DNA of 64,000 bases from CAZBUK01 sp964495085 (GTDB lineage: Bacteria > Bacteroidota > Ignavibacteria > T3Sed10-11). The translations under genes were made by a program, and so were the position numbers. Positions 8,914 through 16,027 of the stretch are shown here, one piece after another (the first letter of the stretch is position 1; the number at the start of each line of letters is the position of its first letter). The stretch spans positions 1-64,000 of the forward strand of contig CAZBUK010000005.1 in assembly GCA_964495085.1 (NCBI GenBank). Direction: 5' to 3'. Below the pieces are notes generated by a model. It had not been told where the DNA came from. It saw nothing but the letters and a program-made list of their open reading frames with translations, and did not search any database.

Positions 8914-9573
8914 ATGCACACAATAAAATATATATTCTTCGCAACTGTCCTGACAGTCGCACTGACACTTTTTATGTTCGGACAGGACACCGACGGCGAT
9001 AAGCACAAAGCCGATATGAAACATCATGGCACGTCGGAGATGATAGGTAAGCCGATAGTGGATGTGACAGTCGATGATCTCCACATGAAGATCTGGCTCA
9101 TAACACAGGAACAACACAAAGAGATAATGAAGGGAGAGAGAAATGCGGAGATGATGGATAAAGAGAGGGAAGGCGCAAAGGGTCCAATGGAGAAGATGGG
9201 AATGCAAAGGACCGGTAGTATAGTGAAGAAAATGGAAGACACCAGTATAGTAAAGGAGAAAGATATGAAGGGAGTGAAAGTCGACAGCAAGAAGGCAGAT
9301 AGCTCGACGACAGAAACGGCGCTCACCGGGACACATCTCCTCATGCTCGATATAACTGATGCTGAAAGCGGAAACGAAGTTGACGGTGCCAGCGCCAAGA
9401 TCGATATTGTGTCTCCATCAGATATTAACTCTTCAGTCGATCTCACGACGACGATTATGAGCCACTTTGGTAGCGGTCTCACGCTTGATGAAGAAGGGTT
9501 GTATGATTTTACCCTCAGTGTGGATGTTCGTGGAGTATCCACAACAACACAATTCCAACATACAGTAGAGTAG
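8914..9573 (+). CDS. Exported Met/Lys-rich protein with C-terminal beta domain
   Basis: A 219-residue protein with a signal peptide (residues 1-24, ALTLFMFGQ) and a ribosome site AAGGAAGG before the ATG. The middle (residues 30-115) is rich in Met, His, Lys and Glu, including HKADMKHHGTSEM and many KGM/MEKMGM repeats, which could bind metal. The C-terminal 85 residues (GTHLLMLDITDAESG...GLYDFTLSVDVRG) look like the immunoglobulin-like fold of YtkA/copper-chaperone-like domains, but this is a weak impression. No firm family. A large hairpin (9593-9640) follows the gene. Confidence 0.55.
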   Translation: MHTIKYIFFATVLTVALTLFMFGQDTDGDKHKADMKHHGTSEMIGKPIVDVTVDDLHMKIWLITQEQHKEIMKGERNAEMMDKEREGAKGPMEKMGMQRTGSIVKKMEDTSIVKEKDMKGVKVDSKKADSSTTETALTGTHLLMLDITDAESGNEVDGASAKIDIVSPSDINSSVDLTTTIMSHFGSGLTLDEEGLYDFTLSVDVRGVSTTTQFQHTVE

Positions 9574-9592
9574 GTAAGATCTGACACAGGTT

Positions 9593-9640
9593 ATTCGAGC
9601 ATTGTGACGGTGTAAAGCAGCATTGGCACAATGCTTGAAT
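9593..9640 (+). repeat. Large 14-bp inverted repeat downstream of the Met/Lys-rich gene
   Basis: ATTCGAGCATTGTG (9593-9606) pairs with CACAATGCTTGAAT (9627-9640) along all 14 positions with one G-U pair; the loop is 20 bases. No T-run follows, so it is not a classical terminator. It sits between the CDS ending at 9573 and an IS256 remnant and could be a leftover of a mobile element or an mRNA 3'-end structure. Confidence 0.55.
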
Positions 9641-9744
9641 GGCTTAATCCTGCATTCGTAAATGTAGTACTGTGTGTATCGTATGAATGTATATTATTAC
9701 AACAATATCCGGTTTGAGTAACTGTCAATAGTTGTGGAAATTAA

Positions 9745-10441
9745 ATGAAGCGGCATTTCGTACCTGCGTTGATTCTTATGAGTTCTCATCGTATCAATAG
9801 TTTTCGCTACAACCATATAGCCATTGTTCCGTCTTGTGCGACGTACACTATTTCTCAGAAGTTGAAACACCAAACAGACAGCCGACATACGCGTTCGAAG
9901 ACGTCGAACAGCATTGCTTCTCAGTTTGACAACGCTAAATGGACCCAGCACCGTTGGTGACGGACACGGGGGAACTTCTCGCGTATTGCTTTCCCAAGCC
10001 CCGGTATTCCATCACCCATAACCAGACCGATCCATTCGACACCGCGTTTCTTTATGTCGTCAAAAACCTCCTCCCACGACTGTTCACTCTCCCGGTAGCC
10101 TTCGGCCAACGAGAGGAGTTCCCTCTTCCCATCCCTTCGTACCCCCAGGAAACCAGCAAACAAAGCGTTTCGTCAATCGGACCCCGTTTGGGATAGATCC
10201 CATCGGCCCATAGGTAGAGGTATTCCTTTTCCTAAGGGCGGCATTTCCACGTATGATACTCTTTTTCCCACTTTTTCTTTAAATGGACGATGTTTGTGGG
10301 AGAAAGAGGAGCCCCTTCACCAAGAAGCCAGCCCAGGGCGGGATCAAAATAGCCTGTTGAAAGACCGTGCAGATATTACTCCGGAAGGAGGGTTTTCAAC
10401 TCCTCGGTCAGTCGCTCATAGCGAGAGACAATTTCTGACAT
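9745..10441 (-). mobile_element. IS256-family transposase remnant
   Basis: Read on the reverse strand, fragments of a mutator-type (IS256) DDE transposase appear in order: MSEIVSRYERLTEELKTLLP, a stop, YLHGLSTGYFDPALGWLLGE, a stop after KCRP, EYLYLWADGIYPKRGPIDE, a frameshift near 10150, then GVRRDGKRELLSLAEGYRES and GDGIPGLGKAIREKFP...RHQRCWVHLAL. The C-terminal part is only a faint echo (VRRLRTR, VFQLL, NGYMVVAKTI) after an internal deletion. The WADG and GDG aspartates (two of the three DDE acids) remain. With at least two stops and two deletions or shifts the element is dead. Terminal inverted repeats were not found. Confidence 0.75.
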
Positions 10442-10491
10442 ATGAAGATAACTCGGTTTGTATCTGTTATTTCTCTTAATCAGGAGAATTA

Positions 10492-10593
10492 GTCCATTAT
10501 TCATCCCTTTGGACGATTGATTCCCTGCCCAAATTAGTTGTACTTTAATAGCAGGAGACTAGTTGAAATTCGGCAAAGGGGAAGCCGGATTTC
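10492..10593 (+). promoter_or_regulatory. Two-hairpin leader element, copy 2
   Basis: Hairpin 1: GTCCA (10492-10496) and TGGAC (10510-10514), loop TTATTCATCCCTT. Hairpin 2: GAAATTCGGC (10565-10574) and GCCGGATTTC (10584-10593), ten pairs with one G-U. The total length from stem to stem (102 bases) and the distance to the start codon (38 bases) are the same as in copy 3. It precedes the first FIxWQ protein. Confidence 0.75.
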
Positions 10594-10631
10594 TTCTATT
10601 CATTGACTGTGATTAAAGTGGGGAGGATAAA

Positions 10632-10880
10632 ATGGATAAGCAAAAGCATCAATCCGGTCACAAATCAGAAGCAGAATTTATTGATTGGCAGGAGACTTCC
10701 TGGGTAACACGCAGGGCTATATTTACTATACCTGCTGACAAACATCCGTCGTATGGTTCTACGGTTTGTGAACCGACTTTACGTGCTCTTAAGCATCGCA
10801 TTCCACTAATACCGTATTATGAAGGTAATATAATGAATTGGTGTCCCTCAAATAATGAACACGGAATGAGAAGAGAATAA
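10632..10880 (+). CDS. FIxWQ small protein, copy 1 (unknown family)
   Basis: An 82-residue soluble protein, start supported by GTGGGGAGG. It shares with two neighbours (11752 and 12987) the pattern AEFI-D/G-WQ, a hydrophobic FxIxAD, HPxxGSTVxExTLRxL, and a proline-bearing end. No known domain could be named; the compact pattern suggests a small beta-rich fold. The last 20 residues differ from the other copies (NWCPSNNEHGMRRE), yet the final bases line up with theirs, including an ATGGTAAAACG directly after the stop that equals the start of the response regulators. So this copy once headed a regulator gene that has been lost. It now stands before an outer-membrane barrel gene. Confidence 0.6.
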   Translation: MDKQKHQSGHKSEAEFIDWQETSWVTRRAIFTIPADKHPSYGSTVCEPTLRALKHRIPLIPYYEGNIMNWCPSNNEHGMRRE

Positions 10881-10933
10881 ATGGTAAAACGAACGAGTAT
10901 TGTGGGGTGTAAAATCCTATTCAGGAGTACGCT

Positions 10934-11563
10934 ATGAAACGATTTACAACGATATTATGTGCAATTGTTATATTGGTTGTTAGTGCACATGTTATCAACG
11001 CCCAACCCCCCGGTTTTGGATTAAAAGGAGGGCTGAATTTTTCGAATTTCGGAGGAGATGATGCAGGAACGTGGGATTCACGATCAGGTTTTTCATTCGG
11101 CGGGTTCCTCAACTCCTCATTCTCGGAAATGTTCTATATCCAACCGGAACTTCTTTACACAACGAAGGGTGCTTCAACAACATCCACCTTTGAAACTGGT
11201 GACAGAGTTACCCGCAGCCTAAAATTCTCTTACTTCGAAATCCCGATCCTCGGAAAACTGGTAATACCGTTAAAAAATTCAAGCTTTCAGCCCATGGTTT
11301 ATGCGGGACCGTACATGGCATTTAAATTGAGCAGTAAGTTACACATTGAGGGTGACGATTTGGAAACCGAAAGCAGCTACGATGACGCGAGGACGACCGA
11401 TTTTGGCTTAGTTTTCGGCGGAGGCGTTGGATTTCCGGTCAGAGAAAATATTCTTGGTGTTGAGATTCGATACAACTTGGGCTTAACATCATTCGATGAT
11501 TCCGATGATAATTTCAACATAAAACACAACCTATTTATGGTGATACTATCGTTTCAGATATGA
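10934..11563 (+). CDS. PorT-like outer-membrane beta-barrel protein
   Basis: A 209-residue protein with a signal peptide ending HVINAQ and a ribosome site AGGAG. The mature part begins FGLKGGLNFSNF and contains YIQPELLYTTKG, YFEIPILGKL and a C-terminal aromatic strand ending in FQI. This is the layout of the outer-membrane beta-barrel (PorT/OMP_b-brl_2) family common in Bacteroidota, eight predicted strands. The substrate or function is not known. It lies where the first FIxWQ cassette would have its response regulator, and may now be expressed from that cassette's leader. Confidence 0.8.
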   Translation: MKRFTTILCAIVILVVSAHVINAQPPGFGLKGGLNFSNFGGDDAGTWDSRSGFSFGGFLNSSFSEMFYIQPELLYTTKGASTTSTFETGDRVTRSLKFSYFEIPILGKLVIPLKNSSFQPMVYAGPYMAFKLSSKLHIEGDDLETESSYDDARTTDFGLVFGGGVGFPVRENILGVEIRYNLGLTSFDDSDDNFNIKHNLFMVILSFQI

Positions 11564-11611
11564 AGCTTTGTTATCGATTTATGCTGTAATTGCCAGCGGT
11601 CAGGCGATTTA

Positions 11612-11713
11612 GTCCATTATTCATCCCTTTGGACGATTGATTCCCCGCTCAATTTAGTTTTACTTTAATAGCAGGAGTTGACTTGAGATTCGGCAAAGGG
11701 GAAACCGGGTCTC
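11612..11713 (+). promoter_or_regulatory. Two-hairpin leader element, copy 3
   Basis: Hairpin 1: GTCCA (11612-11616) and TGGAC (11630-11634) with the invariant TTATTCATCCCTT loop. Hairpin 2: GAGATTCGG (11685-11693) and CCGGGTCTC (11705-11713), nine pairs of which two are G-U. It lies 38 bases before the start of FIxWQ copy 2, the same spacing as in copy 2. Confidence 0.75.
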
Positions 11714-11751
11714 TTCTAAATCAAATATTCGATTAATGTGAAGAGGACACC

Positions 11752-12000
11752 ATGGGTAAGCGTTCAAATCGATCTGATACAAAATCAGATGCGATATTCA
11801 TCGGGTGGCAGAAAACTACAGGGGGCGCAGACCTGGCGCTTTTTAATGTTACTGCGGATGCCCATCCATCGCACGGTTCTACTGTGAGTGAGCCGACCCT
11901 GCGTAAACTTAATCTTCAGATTCCCCGAATTAATCCTCCTGAACACGAAGCGAATGAGTCCGTTTCCTCAAAAAAAGAACGGGAAATGAGAAAAGAATAG
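11752..12000 (+). CDS. FIxWQ small protein, copy 2
   Basis: An 82-residue relative of the proteins at 10632 and 12987: basic N-terminus (MGKRSNRSDTKSD), AIFIGWQ, LALFNVTADAHPSHGSTVSE, TLRKLNLQIPR, and a charged tail (KKEREMRKE). The ribosome site is GAAGAGGAC. The TAG stop at 11998-12000 is followed immediately by the ATG of the response regulator, so the two genes should be translationally coupled and the products may work together. No known family; the paired arrangement is repeated downstream, which supports a functional unit. Confidence 0.7.
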   Translation: MGKRSNRSDTKSDAIFIGWQKTTGGADLALFNVTADAHPSHGSTVSEPTLRKLNLQIPRINPPEHEANESVSSKKEREMRKE

Positions 12001-12714
12001 ATGGCAAAGAAAAAGAATGTTCCGATAAAAATCAGGTTATTGCTTATCGAGGATAATCGCATTCTGCGAGACGGAATAGTGGCGATGCTTAGAGGAAACC
12101 GGGATATAAAAGTCGTAGCTGCGACGGGAAGCGGGAAAAGCCGTATTCTCAAAATCCATGAATTGAAACCGAATGTTATCCTTTTAAATTTAGGGCTGCG
12201 GAGTCAAAACAGTTTACACGTCGTGGAAATAATAAAGAAAGAGTTTCCACGAGCCAGAGTGATCGTCATGGACCTTGCTCCTGCACAGGGGGATATTCTT
12301 CACTTTGTGAAGGCAGGAGCTTCGGGTTTTATCCTGAAAGATGCATCGCCGGAAGATTTTCTCAATGCGATACGCTCGGTTGCAGAAGGAAGAAAAATTC
12401 TTCCTCCTATTCATAATGGATCGCTCTTTTCACAGATTGTCGAACGTGCAATCGATGAAGGAAAACCGGATCTCACAAAAGCGATACGGATGACTAATCG
12501 TGAAAAGGAAGTTATCGGGCTCATCAACGAAGGTTTAACCAACAAGGAAATATCGAAACGACTTCGGGTGGCTGCATACACCGTTAAAAGTCATGTTCAT
12601 AATATTATGGAAAAGCTGGCGCTTCACACACGCTTACAGGCTGCCGATTATACTTTTACCAATGGGTCCCTCGCGAAGGAGATAGCAAAGGGTATTTCGA
12701 TTATCACTAAGTAG
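12001..12714 (+). CDS. LuxR/NarL-type response regulator lacking the phospho-acceptor Asp (copy 1)
   Basis: A 237-residue protein with an N-terminal receiver domain (about residues 10-130) and a C-terminal LuxR-type helix-turn-helix (about 160-215: TNREKEVIGLINEGLTNKEI, TVKSHVHNIMEKL). The acidic pair E17-D18 and the conserved K113 are present, but the segment that normally reads DxxLLD reads N58-VILL-N63, so the phospho-acceptor is Asn. The conserved Thr/Ser after the fourth strand is replaced by D91. The receiver should therefore not be switched by normal phosphorylation and may bind a ligand or a partner such as the FIxWQ protein encoded just upstream. No histidine kinase lies nearby. The DNA target is unknown. 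Confidence 0.85.
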   Translation: MAKKKNVPIKIRLLLIEDNRILRDGIVAMLRGNRDIKVVAATGSGKSRILKIHELKPNVILLNLGLRSQNSLHVVEIIKKEFPRARVIVMDLAPAQGDILHFVKAGASGFILKDASPEDFLNAIRSVAEGRKILPPIHNGSLFSQIVERAIDEGKPDLTKAIRMTNREKEVIGLINEGLTNKEISKRLRVAAYTVKSHVHNIMEKLALHTRLQAADYTFTNGSLAKEIAKGISIITK

Positions 12715-12847
12715 ATAACCGAATCTCTCCATTTCAATTAACGTCTGCCGGATTGAGAGGAATTCAACTCTCCAGCTTACGGTTCAAGAGTTACTTTCTT
12801 CTTCAGTGTATTCGATGGCCTCACCTTTACCTCAATCAATAGATTTA

Positions 12848-12949
12848 GTCCATTATTCATCCCTCTGGACGATTGAAACCCTGCTCAATATATCTGTACC
12901 TTGCATTTAGAAGATTAGTTGAGACCCGGCATGGGGGGATGCGGGTCTC
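12848..12949 (+). promoter_or_regulatory. Two-hairpin leader element, copy 4
   Basis: Hairpin 1: GTCCA (12848-12852) and TGGAC (12866-12870) with loop TTATTCATCCCTC. Hairpin 2 has eleven pairs: GAGACCC plus GCAT (12921-12932) with ATGC plus GGGTCTC (12939-12949), one bulged G and an all-G loop. The stem bases GACCC/GGGTC differ from the AT-rich pairs of copies 1 and 2, a pairing-preserving change. It ends 37 bases before the start codon of FIxWQ copy 3. Confidence 0.75.
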
Positions 12950-12986
12950 TTCTATAAATGTTCGATTTTAATGTGTGGAGGGCACA

Positions 12987-13196
12987 ATGGCGAAACGTTC
13001 AAATCGATCCGATACAAAATCAGAAGCGGTATTCATAGGGTGGCAGGAAGGACTTGGAGGTACACGTTTGGCCCTATTTAACATTACGGCAGATGGACAT
13101 CCGGCCAGCGGTTCAACGGTTAGTGAGACGACTCTGCGTGAACTTGATATTCAGGTTCCCCGAGTACCGTTTAATAAAAGTAAAGCGAACGAGTAA
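12987..13196 (+). CDS. FIxWQ small protein, copy 3 (C-terminally shortened)
   Basis: A 69-residue protein, closest to copy 2 (MAKRSNRSDTKSEAVFIGWQ start, LALFNITADGHPASGSTVSE, LRELDIQVPRV). The start at 12987 is chosen because it lines up with copy 2 and has GTGGAGGGC upstream. A TAA at 13194-13196 ends it early. The bases after the stop still encode, in the same frame, RSSINEREMGAE and then a TAG, matching the charged tail of copy 2. So a nonsense mutation has removed about 12 residues and also broken the direct stop-start link to the regulator gene. Confidence 0.7.
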   Translation: MAKRSNRSDTKSEAVFIGWQEGLGGTRLALFNITADGHPASGSTVSETTLRELDIQVPRVPFNKSKANE

Positions 13197-13235
13197 CGTT
13201 CCTCAATTAATGAACGGGAAATGGGAGCAGAGTAG

Positions 13236-13952
13236 TTGGTAAAGAATAAAAGCAGCTCAATAAAAAAAATCCGGTTACTGCTTATAGAAGATAACCGCAT
13301 TTTGCGTGACGGCATCGTGGCGATGCTGAGAGGACACCGGGAAATAAAAGTCGTTGCAGCATCGGGAAGCAGCAAGGATCGCATTCTCAAGATCCATGAA
13401 CTGAAACCGAATGTTATACTTCTGAATTTAGGGCTGCGGAGTCAAAACAGTTTACACATCGTGGAAATAATAAAGAAGGAGTTTCCCCAGGCAAGAGTGA
13501 TTATAATGGACCTTGCACCTGCACAGGGAGATATCCAGCACTTTGTCAAGGCAGGTGCATCCGGTTTTATCCTGAAAGACGCGTCGCCGGTTGATTTTAT
13601 CTCAACAATACGTGCAGTTGCAGAAGGAAGGGAAATTCATCCACCTGAAGTTGATGAGTCGCTCTTTACAAAGATCGTCGAACGTGCAATCGATGAAGGA
13701 AAATCGAATCTCATATCAGCGGTACGAATAACCAAACGTGAGAACGAAGTTATCGAACTCATCAGCGAAGGTTTAACCAACAAAGAAATTGCCAGGGAAC
13801 TTCGAATAGCCGCTTACACCGTTAAGAGTCATGTCCATAATATAATGGAAAAACTGGCGCTCCACACACGTTTGGAGGTCGCCAATTATTCCTACGATGA
13901 TGGCGCTCTTGCGAAAGAGATAGTGAAAGGCATTTCGATCATCAATACCTAA
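13236..13952 (+). CDS. LuxR/NarL-type response regulator lacking the phospho-acceptor Asp (copy 2)
   Basis: A 238-residue close paralogue of the regulator at 12001 (most residues identical across receiver and helix-turn-helix). The start is a TTG at 13236, directly after a TAG, and lines up with the ATG of copy 1. Here too the canonical DxxLLD reads N59-VILL-N64, and the ED pair and Lys are kept. Both copies losing the same Asp in the same way means the loss came before the duplication and has been kept, which argues for a working aspartate-less receiver. The LuxR-type domain (TKRENEVIELISEGLTNKEI) appears intact. It is followed 20 bases later by the radical SAM gene. Confidence 0.85.
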   Translation: MVKNKSSSIKKIRLLLIEDNRILRDGIVAMLRGHREIKVVAASGSSKDRILKIHELKPNVILLNLGLRSQNSLHIVEIIKKEFPQARVIIMDLAPAQGDIQHFVKAGASGFILKDASPVDFISTIRAVAEGREIHPPEVDESLFTKIVERAIDEGKSNLISAVRITKRENEVIELISEGLTNKEIARELRIAAYTVKSHVHNIMEKLALHTRLEVANYSYDDGALAKEIVKGISIINT

Positions 13953-13972
13953 TTTCTACTGAGCCAGCACGC

Positions 13973-16024
13973 ATGCAACAAGCAACAATCCAAATCCGGG
14001 AATCTTCACCTTTAAGTTTCCCGAAAGACTTCAAAACGACAGGCACATACGGTATTCGTGAGATTGATATAACGCTCATCCGTGCGACCAACTACACCGA
14101 TGACGGGTATCCGATAAAAATGCGTATAAATGTTATACGCAGCAACACACTGACCCAGATGGCGGCGCTCACCCGCGATATCGTCAATTTCCCGTTTTTT
14201 AAGGATGTGCAGGTGAATGTTCGTACCATTGACGAAGCGTATGAGAACGTTCCGGTTAAGGAAATCCTAAAAAAATCGAACAAACCGGGTGTGAAATCGA
14301 TTGTTATGGTTGTCGGCGTGCAATCGAATCAATTCCCGCGTGCGCAGGATATCGCTGCATGGTTTCTTCCGCATGAGATCCCGGTTCTAATAGGCGGATT
14401 TCACGTCAGCGGCATGCTTGCAATGATCGGTGAGACCGACGACCTCAAATACGCAGAGTCAAAAGGAATTGTGCTGGTTGCAGGGGAGGTCGAGAACGGA
14501 AGATTGCCGGAAGTGCTTGAAGATGTGGTACGGAAAAAGCCCAAGCCGTTATATAATTTTTTAAACCCGACTCCCGATCTTACCGACCTGCCGATACCGC
14601 GTCTCACACGAGCCGACTTTAAAAAATCGGCTTCGAAATTTGCAACGCTCGATACCGGACGCGGTTGTGTGTTTAACTGCGATTTCTGTACGATAATCAA
14701 CGTACAGGGACGAACGATGCGATGTCGGGATCCGAAACAAGTCGGCGAGTTTGTTCGGAAAAGTCATTATGAAGCGGGTGTTACACACTGTTTCTTTACA
14801 GATGATAACATTGCACGCAACCCTCTCTGGCGCGAATTATTTGCCGAACTTATCCATATTCGTGAAGAAGAAAATATCCCTTTTACGTTTATGATGCAAA
14901 GCGATCTCGCTGCGCGAAAAATGAAAGGCGGTGATTTCTTCGAACTTGCCGCACGCGCCGGTTGTAATCAGGTGTTCTTCGGTGTTGAGAGTGTAAATAA
15001 AGAAAATCTTCGCGCGGAAACGAAATTTCAAAATCAGGTTAATCAGTACAAAGATCTTGTCGATCATTGTAATTCAGTCGGCATCACTTGTCACGCAGGA
15101 TACATCCTCGGTCTGCCGTTCGATACGCCAGATAGCATAAAGGAGGATATAACGGAACTGCAGCGTATGGGATTCGACTCCACTTCCTTCTATATCCTCT
15201 CTCCGCTGCCCGGTTCGAAAGACCATCAAGTGTGGTGGAATGAAGGCCGCTGGATGGATGAGGATTTCAATACATACGATTCGCATCACGTAGCGGTTGA
15301 GCCGGAACGCATGTCACGGGAAGAGCTGCAGCAGGCATATCATGATGCATGGGAACAGTTCTATTCGACAGAACATATGGTGAACGTTCTCAAAAAGTGG
15401 CGGCATGACAAATGGCATTATTGGGATCGTGTATCATTCTTTGCATGGTATATTTACACTTCCCGCATTGAACGCTTACATCCGATGAACTGCGGTTTCT
15501 GGACGCTTCGGTATCGCAATGACCGTCGTCCCGGTTTTCCGAAAGAGGCGTTCATCCCATTCTGGTGGAGACGGGTTACTTCTTCATTGCAAAAGTTAAA
15601 AGGCATCTTGGGTATCTATCTACAGCTTCAGGAGGTATGGCTCAGAAGTCGTCCGAAATCTCGATCCGAAGAGGCGCTCTTCGAGTTGATCGCAACCACG
15701 AAAAAAGATGTCGTCGACTGGAGAGATTTGAAGGCGAACGAACTTGTCGAATACTATAAAAAGTTACAACAAGAGATACCGGAAATAAAAATCCCTTCAG
15801 TACCGACCTTATGGCTGAAGAAGAAAAATCCGGTTAAGTATGTGTATACTCGTTCATATTTTCAGGATGTCTGGAGACAATGGTATAAACACGTGTGGAA
15901 TCCGGTCAAGTGGTTTGAGGTATGGGCGTTTGAGTTCGTAAACGGCGTCCGTTTTTTGACAAACTTTGCCAAGATAGGAAAAGAATCCAAAGGTTCCGCA
16001 ATGCGTGCAGCAAGTCGGCAGTAA
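13973..16024 (+). CDS. B12-binding-type radical SAM protein
   Basis: A 683-residue enzyme. Residues about 30-200 look like a cobalamin-binding-type Rossmann domain (MVVGVQSNQFPRAQDIAAWF, PVLIGGFHVSG), and residues about 220-430 form the radical SAM barrel with the iron-sulphur motif C232-VFN-C236-DF-C239 (CX3CX2C). FFTDDNIARNP and FFGVESVNKENL are typical of the BchE/HpnP-type class. The C-terminal 230 residues are rich in Trp, Tyr and Lys and may contact a membrane-bound substrate; they resemble the extended tails of hopanoid- or lipid-modifying relatives. The substrate is not known. The gene for an AI-2E-type permease follows after 3 bases, so the two are probably co-transcribed. Confidence 0.85.
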   Translation: MQQATIQIRESSPLSFPKDFKTTGTYGIREIDITLIRATNYTDDGYPIKMRINVIRSNTLTQMAALTRDIVNFPFFKDVQVNVRTIDEAYENVPVKEILKKSNKPGVKSIVMVVGVQSNQFPRAQDIAAWFLPHEIPVLIGGFHVSGMLAMIGETDDLKYAESKGIVLVAGEVENGRLPEVLEDVVRKKPKPLYNFLNPTPDLTDLPIPRLTRADFKKSASKFATLDTGRGCVFNCDFCTIINVQGRTMRCRDPKQVGEFVRKSHYEAGVTHCFFTDDNIARNPLWRELFAELIHIREEENIPFTFMMQSDLAARKMKGGDFFELAARAGCNQVFFGVESVNKENLRAETKFQNQVNQYKDLVDHCNSVGITCHAGYILGLPFDTPDSIKEDITELQRMGFDSTSFYILSPLPGSKDHQVWWNEGRWMDEDFNTYDSHHVAVEPERMSREELQQAYHDAWEQFYSTEHMVNVLKKWRHDKWHYWDRVSFFAWYIYTSRIERLHPMNCGFWTLRYRNDRRPGFPKEAFIPFWWRRVTSSLQKLKGILGIYLQLQEVWLRSRPKSRSEEALFELIATTKKDVVDWRDLKANELVEYYKKLQQEIPEIKIPSVPTLWLKKKNPVKYVYTRSYFQDVWRQWYKHVWNPVKWFEVWAFEFVNGVRFLTNFAKIGKESKGSAMRAASRQ

Positions 16025-16027
16025 TTT

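Noticed and set aside
8878..9336. 152-codon reverse frame and 187-codon reverse frame over the Met/Lys-rich gene
   Set aside because: The forward frame has a signal peptide and a good ribosome site; the reverse frames have low-complexity His/Leu/Ser-rich products.
10294..10479. 61-codon forward frame
   Set aside because: Antisense to the IS256 transposase remnant, without own support.
4480..14000. Regular repeats that might be a CRISPR array
   Set aside because: The repeated leaders are 1 to 6 kb apart, differ in sequence and precede genes; there are no spacers and no cas genes.
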